Assembly: GCA_950295325.1 (NCBI GenBank)
Contig: OX485804.1
Coordinates: 13,392,001-13,456,000 of the forward strand
Length of the DNA: 64,000 nucleotides
DNA from: Polytrichum commune
Lineage: Eukaryota > Streptophyta > Polytrichopsida > Polytrichales > Polytrichaceae
Direction of reading: 5' to 3'
The notes beneath the pieces were generated by a model. It did not search any database. It saw nothing but the letters and a program-made list of their open reading frames with translations, and was not told where the DNA came from. How positions within the stretch are numbered: position 1 is the first letter of the stretch; each line of letters opens with the position of its first letter. Shown one piece after another: positions 49,001 to 61,800 of this stretch. Both the position numbers and the translations under genes were made by a program.

Positions 49001-52000
49001 TGAGAAACCACTTTTGAATGAAGTATGGCATGCACACAAACTCCACACAAAGGAGAGAAGGATAGGACCCTTACAGCGGAGTAGATATCAAAGCGATCTG
49101 GAGTATTAAGAAGCCAGACAATGGGCGAGACCAATGAACAGAAAGGATCGGGAGGCAGGGCAGGAGTGGAAGTGGGCATCACATAATGCTCGGGGGCTGC
49201 AAATGTTGGGTCTATTACTGTCTCTTCTGGATTCTGTGTAATGAAATAGTTGACAGCAGTCAGCCAATCCGAACGACAAGAAGCTCTTAATGTCCATATG
49301 TGCATTACTTGAGAAAATTTTAAGCCCTCCAGTTATAAAGTGCACTGATAGTTACATGAGTCATAGGGAATCACAGCCACACATACAAGAAACCGACTGA
49401 CACTCCCTTGCAAAGGGTGCATGGGCTCAGAGGTCCTTCATTGCAAGACTATCCTCACCATCAAGACCACCTGAGAAGGTGATGACCCAGGCATTCCCAT
49501 CAAGACCAGTGCCATAGCAAAGAAACAACTAAGCAATTCTCTGAATGTAAATTGAAATTTGAAAATTTATTGACAGTGGCACAGTAACCTACATAGTTAA
49601 ATCCAGAGCGAATGTCAACACAAGCGCCCAGATCAATAAGCTTGAAAGAACCAGAATCTCCAGTTAAGACCAGGTTTAGAGGTTTCAAATCCCGATGTAC
49701 AACCCCTGCTAGAATACAAAAACACTGTTACTTTCTCCACAAACACACCATACCTATTCAATAAAATCATGTCATTATAAATTCCCAAAGAATGTAAGAA
49801 CAGTGCTTTACGCTATGGGCACAACTTGCCTGTATGATGAAGTTCACGCAGGTTGACCAAGATTTGTTGCATCACTTTTCGAACAACAAGTCCATTCTGC
49901 TGGCTCAATTCTTCTTTTGAAGCACTCTTCTTCACCTGCACAAGACATCATAGATGAAAATCAGAAGACGCCAGGAAAGAAACAAAATTCGTAGAAAATA
50001 ATATATATATAATTGATTGAATGTCAGAATTCACTATATTTGAATCATCAAGAAGAAATACATGGTTAAAAGTTACTCACAACACTCATCCAAAATCCCA
50101 AAAAAACAATTTGCAAATACATAATTTCATTGCACTTGCTTCATGATCAGTTTAATATTGAACAACTTCACTATTATTCATGTACAAGTCTATAGCATCC
50201 TTACTATGTCAGCTGTCAAATTTACTTAAATCGTGCTCTGAATTGCACTCTTCAAAACATCAGCCTCTAAGAACGGGCCTCGAACGGGCCCACTTTTAAG
50301 TAATCTCAATAGCATCTAGCATCATAACTTGACACTCTGCCTTGTTTACTCAACTAAAATGAGTAAGAAATTTGGGTATTCTTTTACTTATTCATCAGGG
50401 ACGCCTACCTTCACTCTGGGTACATGAAAATCTAAATAATCCAACACCACGATCAAAGTAGCAGACAGCAGTAATGATGTTTGAAGACAAGTGCAGACCA
50501 AAGTCCGCATTAAAGTGGTAGGTGCTCTGAAGAACTTTCATGGCATAACAAGAATGTGGCTTTATGACATAAGAAGCCAGCACTTTAAATAAACAGCTGC
50601 TAGTGCATAATTTTACCTTTTTCCCAAGCACTACTTCAGCAATGTTCTGGGGAAAATTCTTCTGTTTCATGTAGTAGTCCAATGTGCGATCTCCCTGATA
50701 ATTCCATACTAACCAGACTCCCTGCAGGAGAACATGATATCAATGTGTTCAACGCGGTATCTAAAACAACAGTCAAACTGTTATTCTTTGAGCTAGTTTC
50801 CGACCTTTCCCCAAATTTGCATGTAGGCCACAGGTGGACTCTTAAATCAGTGTAGAATGGACCTAATCCTCCTAGACAGTCGTTTATCTGGCATTCCCTT
50901 TACCACATACAATATATCATTCCATCACCGTCATCAAGCTTGATTGTGCACTATGACTTTTCATTCTATAAAGTGAATCCTCGGCATGATAAATTGACTG
51001 TAATTGGAACCTACCTCTGTGAGTTTGCCCCGTGCTTGAGAACCAGTCACATTCACTGTTCCCAGAAATTCAGCACAGGTCCCTGGTGCAGTTTTCTATA
51101 ATAACCAAGCAACACAAAAGCACAGAAATTCAGCCACATTTGCAAGGACGTAGGTTATCAAGACTAAGTTCTTTATCCCATCCTCCTATGCTTCCTTATA
51201 CTAAAATACCCTTGCACATACAACATGGGTTATGCAGCTTGTGACAGCCACTGCCATATCTTCACAGCAACTCAAAAGGTGACAGGTTACCTACTACAAA
51301 AACATAAAATCCTTAGCTATCTCCTTGTTTTGTATCCTATATAACCTCAAAAGCAGGAAAAGAAAGAACCTGGAGACGTTGATTCATATGAATCTCTGCA
51401 TTACGCATTTCATGAGCACCTGCAACCCGGGCCTTTGTCTTCTTGAGAACCACGTGAAGTCCTGTCTTCCCCTGCTTCTTTTTTCCTGCATATAATTATA
51501 TATAAATAAGTTTCGAAGTCCACTAATGTGTTCTTTAGTTAAGTTACGGTGGAAGTGCTGACCTTTAATTTGCTGTCAACTAACCAGCTCTACCGAGGTC
51601 CTGAACTACATAGTATACACAGAGTACTACTTGTCAGATTTCCATCACTTTACCTTTGCCTATGAAGCCCTCATGCACAACACCAAAAGATCCTTCACCG
51701 AGCTGCCGTCCAAGTTCCACATCCTCCGCTGAGAAAGTACTGCAAACATGTGATAAACAATCTTACAGCAATATCGGCCACAATAATATTATGCCATGCC
51801 CTCATGCCACTCCACGCCATGCATCTGACTCAGTAATCATCTTCCTCAAATAATTTGAAGCCAACAATTACTCTTCCTATTTCTTGACATACCATTCATC
51901 ACATCCAAGCTTTCATGCTCTTTTCAATATCTTCTTACACATGAAAAAACCGCCTTCTTATTCCTTTGAGTTTTATCATTGACCCCACCCTGACGTTCCC

Positions 52001-53979
52001 AAGTGCACCCCCTAGATTAGGGTGTCTCACTGAAAAAGATTGACAACTCCTTGCAACTGGACAAGCAGTCAAGGACCAGATGGTCGGACTGAAGTAAACA
52101 CCAAAACCACAAGTGAGGAAATAAATCACATTCATAAAAGAAAGAAACTTACTTGCAGGAGTTAGCAGAGAAGTGACCTTGTACAAAACCCGCAAGACCT
52201 GCTACTGGACCAGGAGTTGCTAAAGCATATAGTATCCCTGCAGGAATAGCAATTGCCCAGTGTGCCAGCGCCTGAATAACACCATTTCACATGAAAGAAG
52301 TAACGTAAGTATAGAGATGAAACACTCTCTGCAGACAGCCAATGCAACAGTTCAATTGCAAAGCACATTAAAATACTGCAGGCAATGGTGAAGGTAATGC
52401 ATGTCAACGTAAACCAGGCCCAGAAACACACGCAAACAATCTCAGTGGTGGGTGCAAAAAGTGGGTACTAATTGAATAGGTCCATACATTGTACACATAA
52501 GAGGGACATTGTTGAAGATAAGCTATGTATATTTATGACTATTATGTGATGTTGCTATTCTGTTAAAAAAATTGAAGGTCCATCATGCAGACAAAAGCTA
52601 CGCAATTATGATTCTAGTCATAAGTGGATGCATATATTTTGAACTAGTACATATATTTAAAGCTAAATGTAACCTCTACATTCGTGTGTATATTCTTTCT
52701 TTTTTTGCAACTGTTTTTGTATATAGGGGTATTAATTTGAAGTTGACTCTCGCATCTAATTTTTTACCCTGATGAAGAGTGCACCCAGGAGACCGTAGCT
52801 GCTAGGTATACGATTAAAGACACTCCTCGAGAACAGTTTTGAATTGTGTTAGGTTGACCCTTAGCGTACAAATTTTGGAAAGAGATTCGGCTGGACTAAT
52901 TCAAAACAGTGAACTGTCATGCTTGAACAGTATTTAAGACAAACCTTGACAAGGAGTACCAGAACAGAGAATGAAATCAACTGCAACATTGATCAACTCC
53001 ATCAGAAGCCTTCAAATTTAGGTGTGCGACTTGAACTAAAATTTGAACCAGGTTGCTGAAGAGGAATTTACGTTTTCGTCAGCAGGAATAGGAACGCCAA
53101 GCTCCACTGCATTATGTAAAATGCCGTGATACGATCGCACAATAGATTCCTGAGCCTCTGGACTCAATCTGCACACACACCACAAAGACTTAAATACAGA
53201 GCCTTGGCTGTGATGTTCTCTTATGACTGTGATGTAAAATTAAATTATCCCAGACTGAACGATTGTATCACAAAAGTACTAATTCTTCCTTTTTTTCTTC
53301 AATGTCGTCACACCTGATATTTTTGTACCGATACACAGAATTGAGGAGAATAAGGCTAGGAGAATAAGTCTCAGCAGCACCTATAAGCGATTTATTAAGT
53401 ATTGATTGATGAACGGATCACATCAAAAAAGAAAATCATAAATCGCCTCGAAAAAATCACTAATCATAGAGGATCCTCATGCGAATTGAGGACTAATGTT
53501 CAGCTCAATCAAAATAAAAAATTTAGTTCGCGTGAAAATATATAGTCACTAATCTCATGGAACTCAAAGAATGAACATTTTTTTGGTTGAATAGCACTTC
53601 AAAGTCACGCCTACCGAGGAAAAACCACGAGTGTGTCCCCGATTCAGCTCCACAAATATCACCATTTCAAGCTCGTCACAAAACGTCGCCAAAACAAAAT
53701 CAAGAAATCAACACAAAACAAAACAGCAAGAGTCCAGGTAACTACACACTCTGATAACATGCATGCGACTGAGAATCAAGGAGAGAAGGATAACCCCGAC
53801 TGTAGCAATTCCGCGATCTTCGGCACGGAAACCTGTGCCACGCATCGTCTTCCGCGACGGGACCGAGAATTCCCTCCCGTTGCCAGCTGGTCGCTTCGAA
53901 ACAAACACGGTTTAATCAGCGACGAACATAATGTTCTTGCACTGGAGAACGATACGGACGGAAGCAGAGCGCCTGCCAT
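46056..53979 (-). CDS. STN7/STN8-related plastid (thylakoid) Ser/Thr protein kinase with C-terminal membrane and coiled-coil extension
   Basis: Minus exons: 53979-about 53833, 53369-53314, 53168-53072, 52271-52153, 51739-51654, 51485-51370, 51095-51015, 50721-50617, 49935-49830, 49705-49593, 49233-49075, 48860-48807, 48245-48143, 47950-47899, 47442-47148, 46974-46862, 46716-46431, 46181-46056 (TGA), about 737 aa. The N-terminus (MAGALLPSVSFSSARTL...GRRCVAQ) looks like a chloroplast transit peptide. WAIAIPAGILYALATPGPVA is a membrane segment aligning with STN7's. The kinase core is intact: LGEGSFG, VVLKK, HRDLKPLN, DLG (as in STN7, not DFG), FAAPE and LNTPDRFDIYSAG. After KHRF, where STN7/8 domains end, about 270 residues follow: a Ser/Pro-rich stretch, two hydrophobic segments (AAAPTAATSAFAIGAG; GLSGTAFLAFVLVI), then a Glu/Gln-rich probable coiled coil (LAMEAQLASLESSILKEQEF). 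Known relatives phosphorylate photosystem II or antenna proteins; the substrate here is unknown. The exon 1 donor is uncertain: CAG/GTTTCC with acceptor GAG/ACTTAT keeps phase but is not unique. Confidence 0.88.
48461..48492. repeat. (GATT)n microsatellite in a kinase intron
   Basis: About seven gatt units, one imperfect, within the intron between exons 48860-48807 and 48245-48143. Confidence 0.9.
49828..49831 (-). other. Non-canonical GC-AG intron donor in the kinase gene
   Basis: Exon 49935-49830 ends CATACAG and the intron begins GCAAGT, which is the consensus for GC donors. The acceptor tagcag precedes exon 49705-49593. Only this donor gives HHTGVVHRDLKPLN in frame, so the catalytic loop depends on it. 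Confidence 0.85.
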
Positions 53980-55809
53980 AGCTCTCTATGAAATCAAAGC
54001 AAAGCAACGCTCTCCCTCCCTGCCCCGAGCTCTCAAAGTTCTCCCTCCAGGCTATGGCGACGGAGCTCTCTTGCTCCCCAGTGGGCGAGAGACAAACCCA
54101 ATACAATCTACCAATATCAAGTTTTCGCCAAATCTCCTCACAAACGACATTCACTACTCATGCCCACAGTGAGCTACGGACCAACTAAATCTACAGGTAC
54201 GAAGATTACGTGGAAAATATTCCCCTCACAAACATTCCCCTCCCGTGTCATACTAGCGGATGTGAAGATAAGATGGGGCCCAGAGAGCGGGGTAAAATGT
54301 ACTGGAGGGGAAGATTTCGCGCTGCAGTGGGAGAATTGGGAGCCACAGATCGAGTGTTCCTTGCGAAAGGCGGTTGGTTAGAGTTTGACCGGGGAATCGG
54401 GGGTGCTTTGCCTTTACTGCGATTCGAACCCAAGACTGCCGTCATGGCAGCTACAGCTGCCAAGTGGATTTCTGGCTAAGAGTAGGCTCGTCCTATGGAA
54501 TGCCAACTTGGATCCTTGCAAGTTGGACAACTCTGAAAGCTGTCACTGGTTACCTCTGATATCCCTACCTTTACGAGAATTCTTATTATGCTGTCAACTT
54601 GGCCTCAAGCGGCCAGCAAACACGAAATATCATTGCAGTTGACAAAAAGAATATGCCTATCCATGTGATGTTCTACCATTTCCATTGGGTCTCCTCAACG
54701 CGAAATTCTATCGGATGGTATGTGAATGTATTTTAGTTTACACGAATCAAAGTTTGTATGAATTCGCAACACAATTTAGATCTATTATAGTAGCAAGGTC
54801 AACTGGATCTACATTTGCATCTGGGAATGAAAAGTGGAATGCATCCCAGAATGTAGATTGAGGTCCAAGATTATTTCCCCATTAGAGGATGCATGTGGAT
54901 TTTTCAGACATCTTTGATTTTACATTATGTTTTTGTTAAATGTTGTAACTTTATTCCATTTGGTCCTTTTCTTATAACAATTCCAGGGACAACCAAGCTA
55001 GAAAAGCATTACAATTAGTGTAAATTAAAAGAGGAAAATTCGTTTCTATTCTTCTCATTTAAGGTCCCGAGGTTTTTAAAGCATTCTATGATGGTTCATA
55101 AATTAATATTTTTACAGACCCTTTTGTTTATGATGACAATGATGTTTGCTTAGATTCACAACAACCTCCTTCATCACAAGTCGAATTCAAAGATTTTTGT
55201 AAAACAATTGAATGCTTAATGTTAGCTTAGTCGATCATACTTAGGTTGCTCAGCTCTCTTGGGGTGTTGTAGTTCCACCCGTTTTCCCCGCTCTCTTCAT
55301 TTGGGCTACTGTGGCCTTGTATGTTTCTTGGCAACAAAATAGAGCTTGTTTCATTTGTCTACAGAAAGAAGAATTAAAAAAAGAAAAAAAGAAAAAAAAG
55401 AAACAGGAACAGTCAGATGGAGGAACGAACTGCAAGAATTCTTTCCTGAAGGCCCATACATTCATGCGAAGGCTGAAGAGGATAGAGTTTTGAGCTCCAT
55501 GCCATTTAATATTACAATATTGGACATAAATTATCAGTGCAACATACAAAGCAGTCCACTGTCACCACCAAACCTTTTCAGGTGATTTAATGCAAACCAG
55601 GTCATGTATCAGATACAACACATGGCAATTACAGGTAATCTCACCACTGAACACTGGACTATCTCTATATGTGATCAAAGAAAGAAAGCCTCATGTAAGA
55701 TATGCTAGAATTCCATCATCTACCAATTTGATGGCTCTGATTGAATGAACTGAGTTCTCACATTTGATGGAATGAAGAATCCCTTTGATTTCTGGCAAAG
55801 TCTGAACCA
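53980..55809. other. Intergenic region between two minus-strand genes (kinase promoter side, RFWD3-like 3' side)
   Basis: This should hold the kinase promoter and 5' UTR and the RFWD3-like 3' UTR. A minus frame at 54463-54248 starting MAAVAAMTAVLGSNRSKG is Ser/Pro/Ala/Arg-rich and ends next to a possible donor (CTA/GTATGA). It could be an alternative first exon but is not supported further. A purine tract of A and G lies at about 55366-55405. No other gene seen. Confidence 0.4.
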
Positions 55810-58800
55810 CTACAAAGGCATCCGTCTGTAAATCTGTAAAGTCCTCTCACTAACACATCCCAGCAAGTCCATGCCTGCAACATGTGTATTGCGGATATCT
55901 AATACAGGGGTTGGGTGTGGCATGAGCATTTGCTTTACATTTGGGCAGCCCACCTCCCAAAGCCACACAGAATTACTACCATCATCTCCAGATGCAAAGA
56001 GACAACCTTGTCCTCCTTCACTTGTGCCAATATGTGCGTGACTTCTGTTTGTCCAGTCCTTCACAATTGTGGTCCTTGACATCAATAATTGGCTCTTATG
56101 ACCTACCATTGCACTCCGTTGCTCCCAGACAGAGTTGGTGTGCACTGCTGAGAAGTCACCTCTTTCAGGTGGCATCCATGACTTTCGAGAGAACAAAAAG
56201 TGGGTTGGGATGTGGACACTGATAGATGTGGAGGGGGAATTATCATCTTGAGGGGTCGATGATGACGTGGCTTGACTGTATGCTGTATCAGTTGGTGATG
56301 TTAGCAATGGTGGGGTGGAAGATAAAGCTGTGCCTTCGTTCAAAACCACTGTAAATGGCTTGGGTTTGAATGAACCAACTAACATATCGACAGCAGCATT
56401 GTAACAGAGGGATACACAGACAGACGAACCACCTGGTCGAGACAAACACACTGGCCTGCAAAAAAGTAGATATGAAGAGTATTAGACAACATGGAATAGG
56501 TTTGTGGGATACTATGGGCTTGCCCAATAAGGGCCACTTTACACTAAAGGGCTGATCTACCACAAGGATCTTTGTGAGCTGATCAGAAGAGCAGATCTGT
56601 ATGCAGATCTCATTTTCACGGTCAGACATTCTTGATGCAGGTGCTAAAAACAGGGGCTCACCTTGACTGCTCTGATCGATTGATGCCAGGCCAATACAGA
56701 AGTGAGCTCGAAGATGCACTAAGTAGTCCACTTCCTTCCTGTCCAGATGAACCTCCAGATCTTAACCTTTCACCTTCAGGAACATATTGCAGAGTATGTA
56801 TTGGACTGGAGCTCAGTCCTTTAAGTGTGGCCAAAGGAGATGAGGTCTGACGCATGTCAAATTTCAGCACCGATCCATTCTGTGGAACAAAACATCTAGA
56901 ATATCATAATATTGCAAACAATCATAAGCGACTTGCATCCTGCTGCCAATCACCCATTTTTCACTAGTTAACATGTACATACATCTTACTCATTTCCACA
57001 AACTATACCAATAGTACCATTTATTTCTTCCTTTTCCCGTAAATATGCAACTACCAACTGTTGTGACCATTGAAGAATTTTCCTGATATAAGTAGCACAA
57101 TATCTGTAATGTACCACGATAAATTCCCCACACTTGTTTGTGCCTTCAGATTACACTGCCAAATTAGTATCATGAAGAGCTCAACTTCCATTGCATCAGA
57201 ATCTATCTTTACCAATGAGGAGCTTCACTAACATACGTTCCTGCCCACTTCATCTCATTAGACTAGAGAGAGAGACCTTACCTGCAATCCAGTGTAGATT
57301 TGATTTGGGTTGCATAGGTCCCATGCACATGCCCATGATGGGCTCTGCATCCAAAACACTCTTTCTCAGTGCATAAAAATTGTCTTGTTGATAGAGTGAA
57401 GTCACAAATTTAAGACATCAATCACCCAGGAAATTGTTTTTGAGGTCACACCTGTAATGAGTATGATATGACCACATTATTGCTCTCCAAACTGTCACAA
57501 TCCAAGTTAAATTGTTGTGAGACATATCAGTCACCAGGAACATATACACGTCCAAGGTCAACACATGAAGAGAACTACAATCGCTGAAAAATAAGCTGAA
57601 TAACACATGAAAAAATCCTTTCCCCAGTTTGGGTTGAGAAATAGCATTAGATCACATCAGGGCGTGTGTAATGGGGGAGCCAAACCTCAAGAGAGTGAGC
57701 TTTTTGCCTGCGGAGGCCATCAAAGCGAGTTTGCCAGGGGCGTGTATGCCAGAGGGTGCAATTTGGATGTCTCGAATTACACCTATCCCTGGAGGAAGCT
57801 CCATGCGGTCACCCTCTGATAAAGCCAAGAGACTCATCTGCAATATTAATCCATGTCAATAAACCAAGTGAAGCAACCAAATTTAGAGGAAACCACAGCA
57901 ATACAACCTCATTACCAAATTTTGGATGATTCTAAGTAATGAGATGTAAACATTTAAGTTAAAAAGCACAGTAAGCAGGAGGGGAGGTAGAACATGTCTC
58001 GTGTACTGACTTTTGTGAGACCAGAACTGGCTGTGCAATCAGGTGGTTTTACAGAAACAAGAAGCAGTTGACTGTGGGCATCCATGTCAAATACCTTCGC
58101 TCCATGCAATGGTAATTCATCCTGCCAAAATACAAGCCATTAACTCTCAGTAGGCAAAAGGATGCGGGTGCCAAGATTCAGAACATCATCAGGTGGCTTT
58201 GTCCACTTGAACAAATTACTATGAATGAAATTAAGACGATATACTTGAGGATATGTTTAATATATATTGCTTGCAGAATTTTTATTTTTATTTTTAAAAA
58301 AAAATTGGGTTCAAAGATTTCTTCCAAAGATTTAAAAAAAATACTAGGTTTTGTAGTGAACATACAAGATCAGGTATACCTGTAGCAGAAAGCTATTTTC
58401 ACTGTCGCGGTTGCCTATTGAGGCTAGAGAGGAGAATGACCGCAACGGTCTTGCTGTATGGCTTCCTTCTCTCTGTTGTCGCAGGTTCACCTCAAGACAA
58501 CCAGCAAGAGCATTACTTGAATCAGGAACCCTCCAGTTCTGCCCATTCTGTTGCACCTCTTGTAGAGGGCGACGACGAGAAGTTGTCTCAGTCATTGTTC
58601 GTTGCACAACTTTCTGTTGATTTTGAGAAGGAAAGACTGAAACATGTCTGGAACTTACATGTACACCCTGAGGAAAGTGCATTACACCTGGTGCTTGTTG
58701 ATGAATTGAAGGGGGTCTCTTATTCTCAGACACAAATCGAGCTTGTTGATCACGGGGTCTTTGAAAAGAGGAAGAAGATTCACGCCCTTTTGCTGAGTGA

Positions 58801-61800
58801 TTTCTTACTAGTGTCTGCACAAGAACAAAAGTGAGGAGCTTGGTACATTAGAGCAACGCCCATCTGATAACAGCCATCACAAATCACATTGTTTGTTCAG
58901 ATATATGCATCATAAAAGTGAATCCTACAACACCCATATATTAGTTACAATGTGAAAATCAGTAAACCTATCACTGTGTCGTTTTAGCAGGTTGAAAAAC
59001 TAGAAAAACTATTGCTGGAATAGATGCGATTGCTCTTGAATCTCCAGTACTCACCTGATAGCACAGAAGCTGCTCTTCAAGGTCTGTAACCTGCAATTGA
59101 AGATGAGTGCAGATAAAAGTCAACATTCATATACAGTGCATAGGTTCACTAATATTGATTTCATAAAAAAATGACTGAAGAATGGATCTAAAGCAACGGG
59201 GTCAGGGGACATCTTATTGTCATCAAAATCTGCTCCCAAAGCATAAACTCCACATTTGTATGCTGCAAGTCATATGAAGTTGAATATAAAGGTAACCTTA
59301 TGCTGGAAGTCATTACCTTCCTCTTGAGTTGTTCATTCTCAGTGCGAAGAAGGACAACCTCCTGCTTCCAAAACAATCAAAAACCGCATTGATTAAGCAT
59401 AAATAGCAATGTAAAGCATTTTGCTGATCAGGAATTGTCTACCTTCATGCATCTGAACTTGCGAACTAAGTACAATAAGTGGTTAATACATACAATCAGA
59501 GTTTCAAGTCGATTTTAACCAGTACAGATAAGATTGTAACAAATCAGCAGAAAAGTGCTTACAAATAATGCTTATGCTTAACCCCTTTCATGTAAGAGCT
59601 TCTAAGGTCAGGGTAAAGACTGCTTCAAGTTGGGTGAAGTGTTATCCAAGAAGTGGAAACCACTAACCTGTTTGTACTGCTGGCCATCACCATCTACCAC
59701 AGCAAGCCGTGGAACATATAATGTCCTAAGATCCTCAATTCTAGCCCTTCGATTGCATTGCGGGCACTGTTGACGTTCAGTTCACAAACATCAGAACAAA
59801 GTGACGAATCACCAGTCAGTGAGAAGCCACTGACACGTTGAGCACATGTGAGCTAGATTCACCTGAACATATGGAGTACCAACATGAAAATACCATGCAG
59901 ACCTAGAGGGATAATAAATTAAGTAAAAGAGGAAACAACTCACCTTGCCTTGTTTTTTGCCAGCCTGCTTCAACCAGCGCTTGATGCATGAATTTCCAAA
60001 CAGATGTCCACATGCTAATGAACTGCACATCTCCACAGGTATCGGCCATCAACATCAAAGTGTAGAAAAAAGAAAGGCAGTGTACTATTATATGCACATA
60101 AGTGATAGGTTGGAACTGAGCAACTTATGTGGATATGGAGATCCCAGGGCACATTGTTAATGAGCTTATAATTTACCAGATACGATGACTGCCTGTATTT
60201 GTCCAAGGTTCCATGCATATGGAACATGTCATTCCCTCTGATTCCAATTGTGTACCAAATTGATCAGGTTTTGAAGATTCTGCCTCCACTGCAACATCCA
60301 AAGAACAGTAGGAAATTAGATTGTGAGGCAACAAAAATGCAGAATATCATCCCCAAGAGAATCTTTCACACACTTCCAATCACAATAACAACATGCAAAT
60401 TTGAATTTTCTTGAACTTCATCATATTTGGTGGCAACATATTCGTTTTCCTTTGAAAGTAAACAAGAGTAACCTTCAGCGATTGGCGGTGGTGGTGGAGG
60501 GCATGGCTCAGGTGCAAAAGCATCAGGATCTACAGGTGAGTGCTCCACTGCTGAAAGTGCTGAAGATGTCAGGGTTGGAACCTCTTGAGCTGCTCCTTCT
60601 CCCTCATCCTCTGAAAGCTCCAAGACCTCGACAAATTGGTTACTTCCTCCTGCAGAAGAGCTTGAAACTTCTTGAAGCACAACAATGGCATCTGTCAGAA
60701 GATTCAAAAGAAGAACAATTCATGTCTACATCCTTGGCTCAAATTTGGACAACCTTAAATGTGTACTTAAACTTATCTAGGCAAGACTTCCAAAATGAAC
60801 CTGAGTAATCTCACAGATTCAACAACAACAACGTATGAAGCTACTCACATCTGGCATCTTGTGCTCCAAGAAGTACATCTGCCACCAAGTCATCAGGAAC
60901 TCTCTCATCTTGTTGTGCAGGTAGTTGGCTTCTTACATCTGGCTCCACCACTGGTACAAGAACTAAAGTTTGGTGCTCCTGCTGTTCTGGATGCAACAAA
61001 TGGCTTGGCCTTTCCTCTGCAAGGGACACCTCAATAATATCACTCTTAGGATAAATCTCCAAATATGTTAAAGCATATATATTACTTGTATTAACAATAC
61101 TACCAGAGAGGTCAATCAGGAACAGGCAATACAAAGAATTGAAGTTCCAAGTGTCCAATATAAGTGGATTTTCAGTCTCCCCCAGTCTCCCCCATTGATA
61201 ACCCTTCCAGGTACCATAACATTTCCCAAGCTTGATCATCCTCCAAGTATCCATGAAGATGGCCATCATATCAGTTTCCAAAATCAAGTGATAAAGGTTA
61301 AGGAAATTTGCATTCTGATTAATCAGCATCAGTTGAGCTACCAGCCTCTTCAGGTGATGACTTACAACAACCTAAGTGAAAATGCATTTGTATCTCTATA
61401 TGGCAGCATTCCATAGATCACAATTGACCTTATATGCGGTTCAATTACATACGTGAGGCCCCTTGAAAACTTGAATTTTCAGCCTCCACTTCACCAGCTC
61501 GAACTTCGTCATGTGCGTGAGGCCGACTTCTAGAAGGATCCACAGTACTAAGATTTGCATTCACCTCCTCTTGAGTCCCTGCTGCTGTAGAATGGCCCAA
61601 TTCCATTCCAATTTGGGACACACAGAATAAATTTTGCCCTGCCCGAGTCTCTTCGCCATCCACTGTGTCCTCATTGTCAAGAGCCATACCCAAATCTTCT
61701 GAATTTCTAAGGGCTGAATGACGACCCGTGTTGGTCTCACTATTTGGATAATCTTGTGCGTGAGAGACAGACTGGTCTTCAATCAAGGTACTTGTCCCTG

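Noticed and set aside
53633-54172. 179-aa plus-strand frame
   Set aside because: It is antisense to the first kinase exon and has no recognisable features. The minus strand gives a transit peptide joined to a kinase gene.
54395-54470. tRNA-like B box (gggttcgaatcgcag on the minus strand) upstream of the kinase gene
   Set aside because: No pairing T-stem, no convincing D-arm or acceptor stem at the right distance, and no box A. Likely chance.
56288-56731. Continuous minus frame across 56662-56455
   Set aside because: Phase matching shows a GTGAGC...TTTGCAG intron here. Reading through would shift out of the WD40 frame.
58418-58834. 138-aa plus-strand frame with a signal-like start
   Set aside because: It is the reverse complement of RFWD3-like exon 58814-58380, which joins its neighbours in phase.
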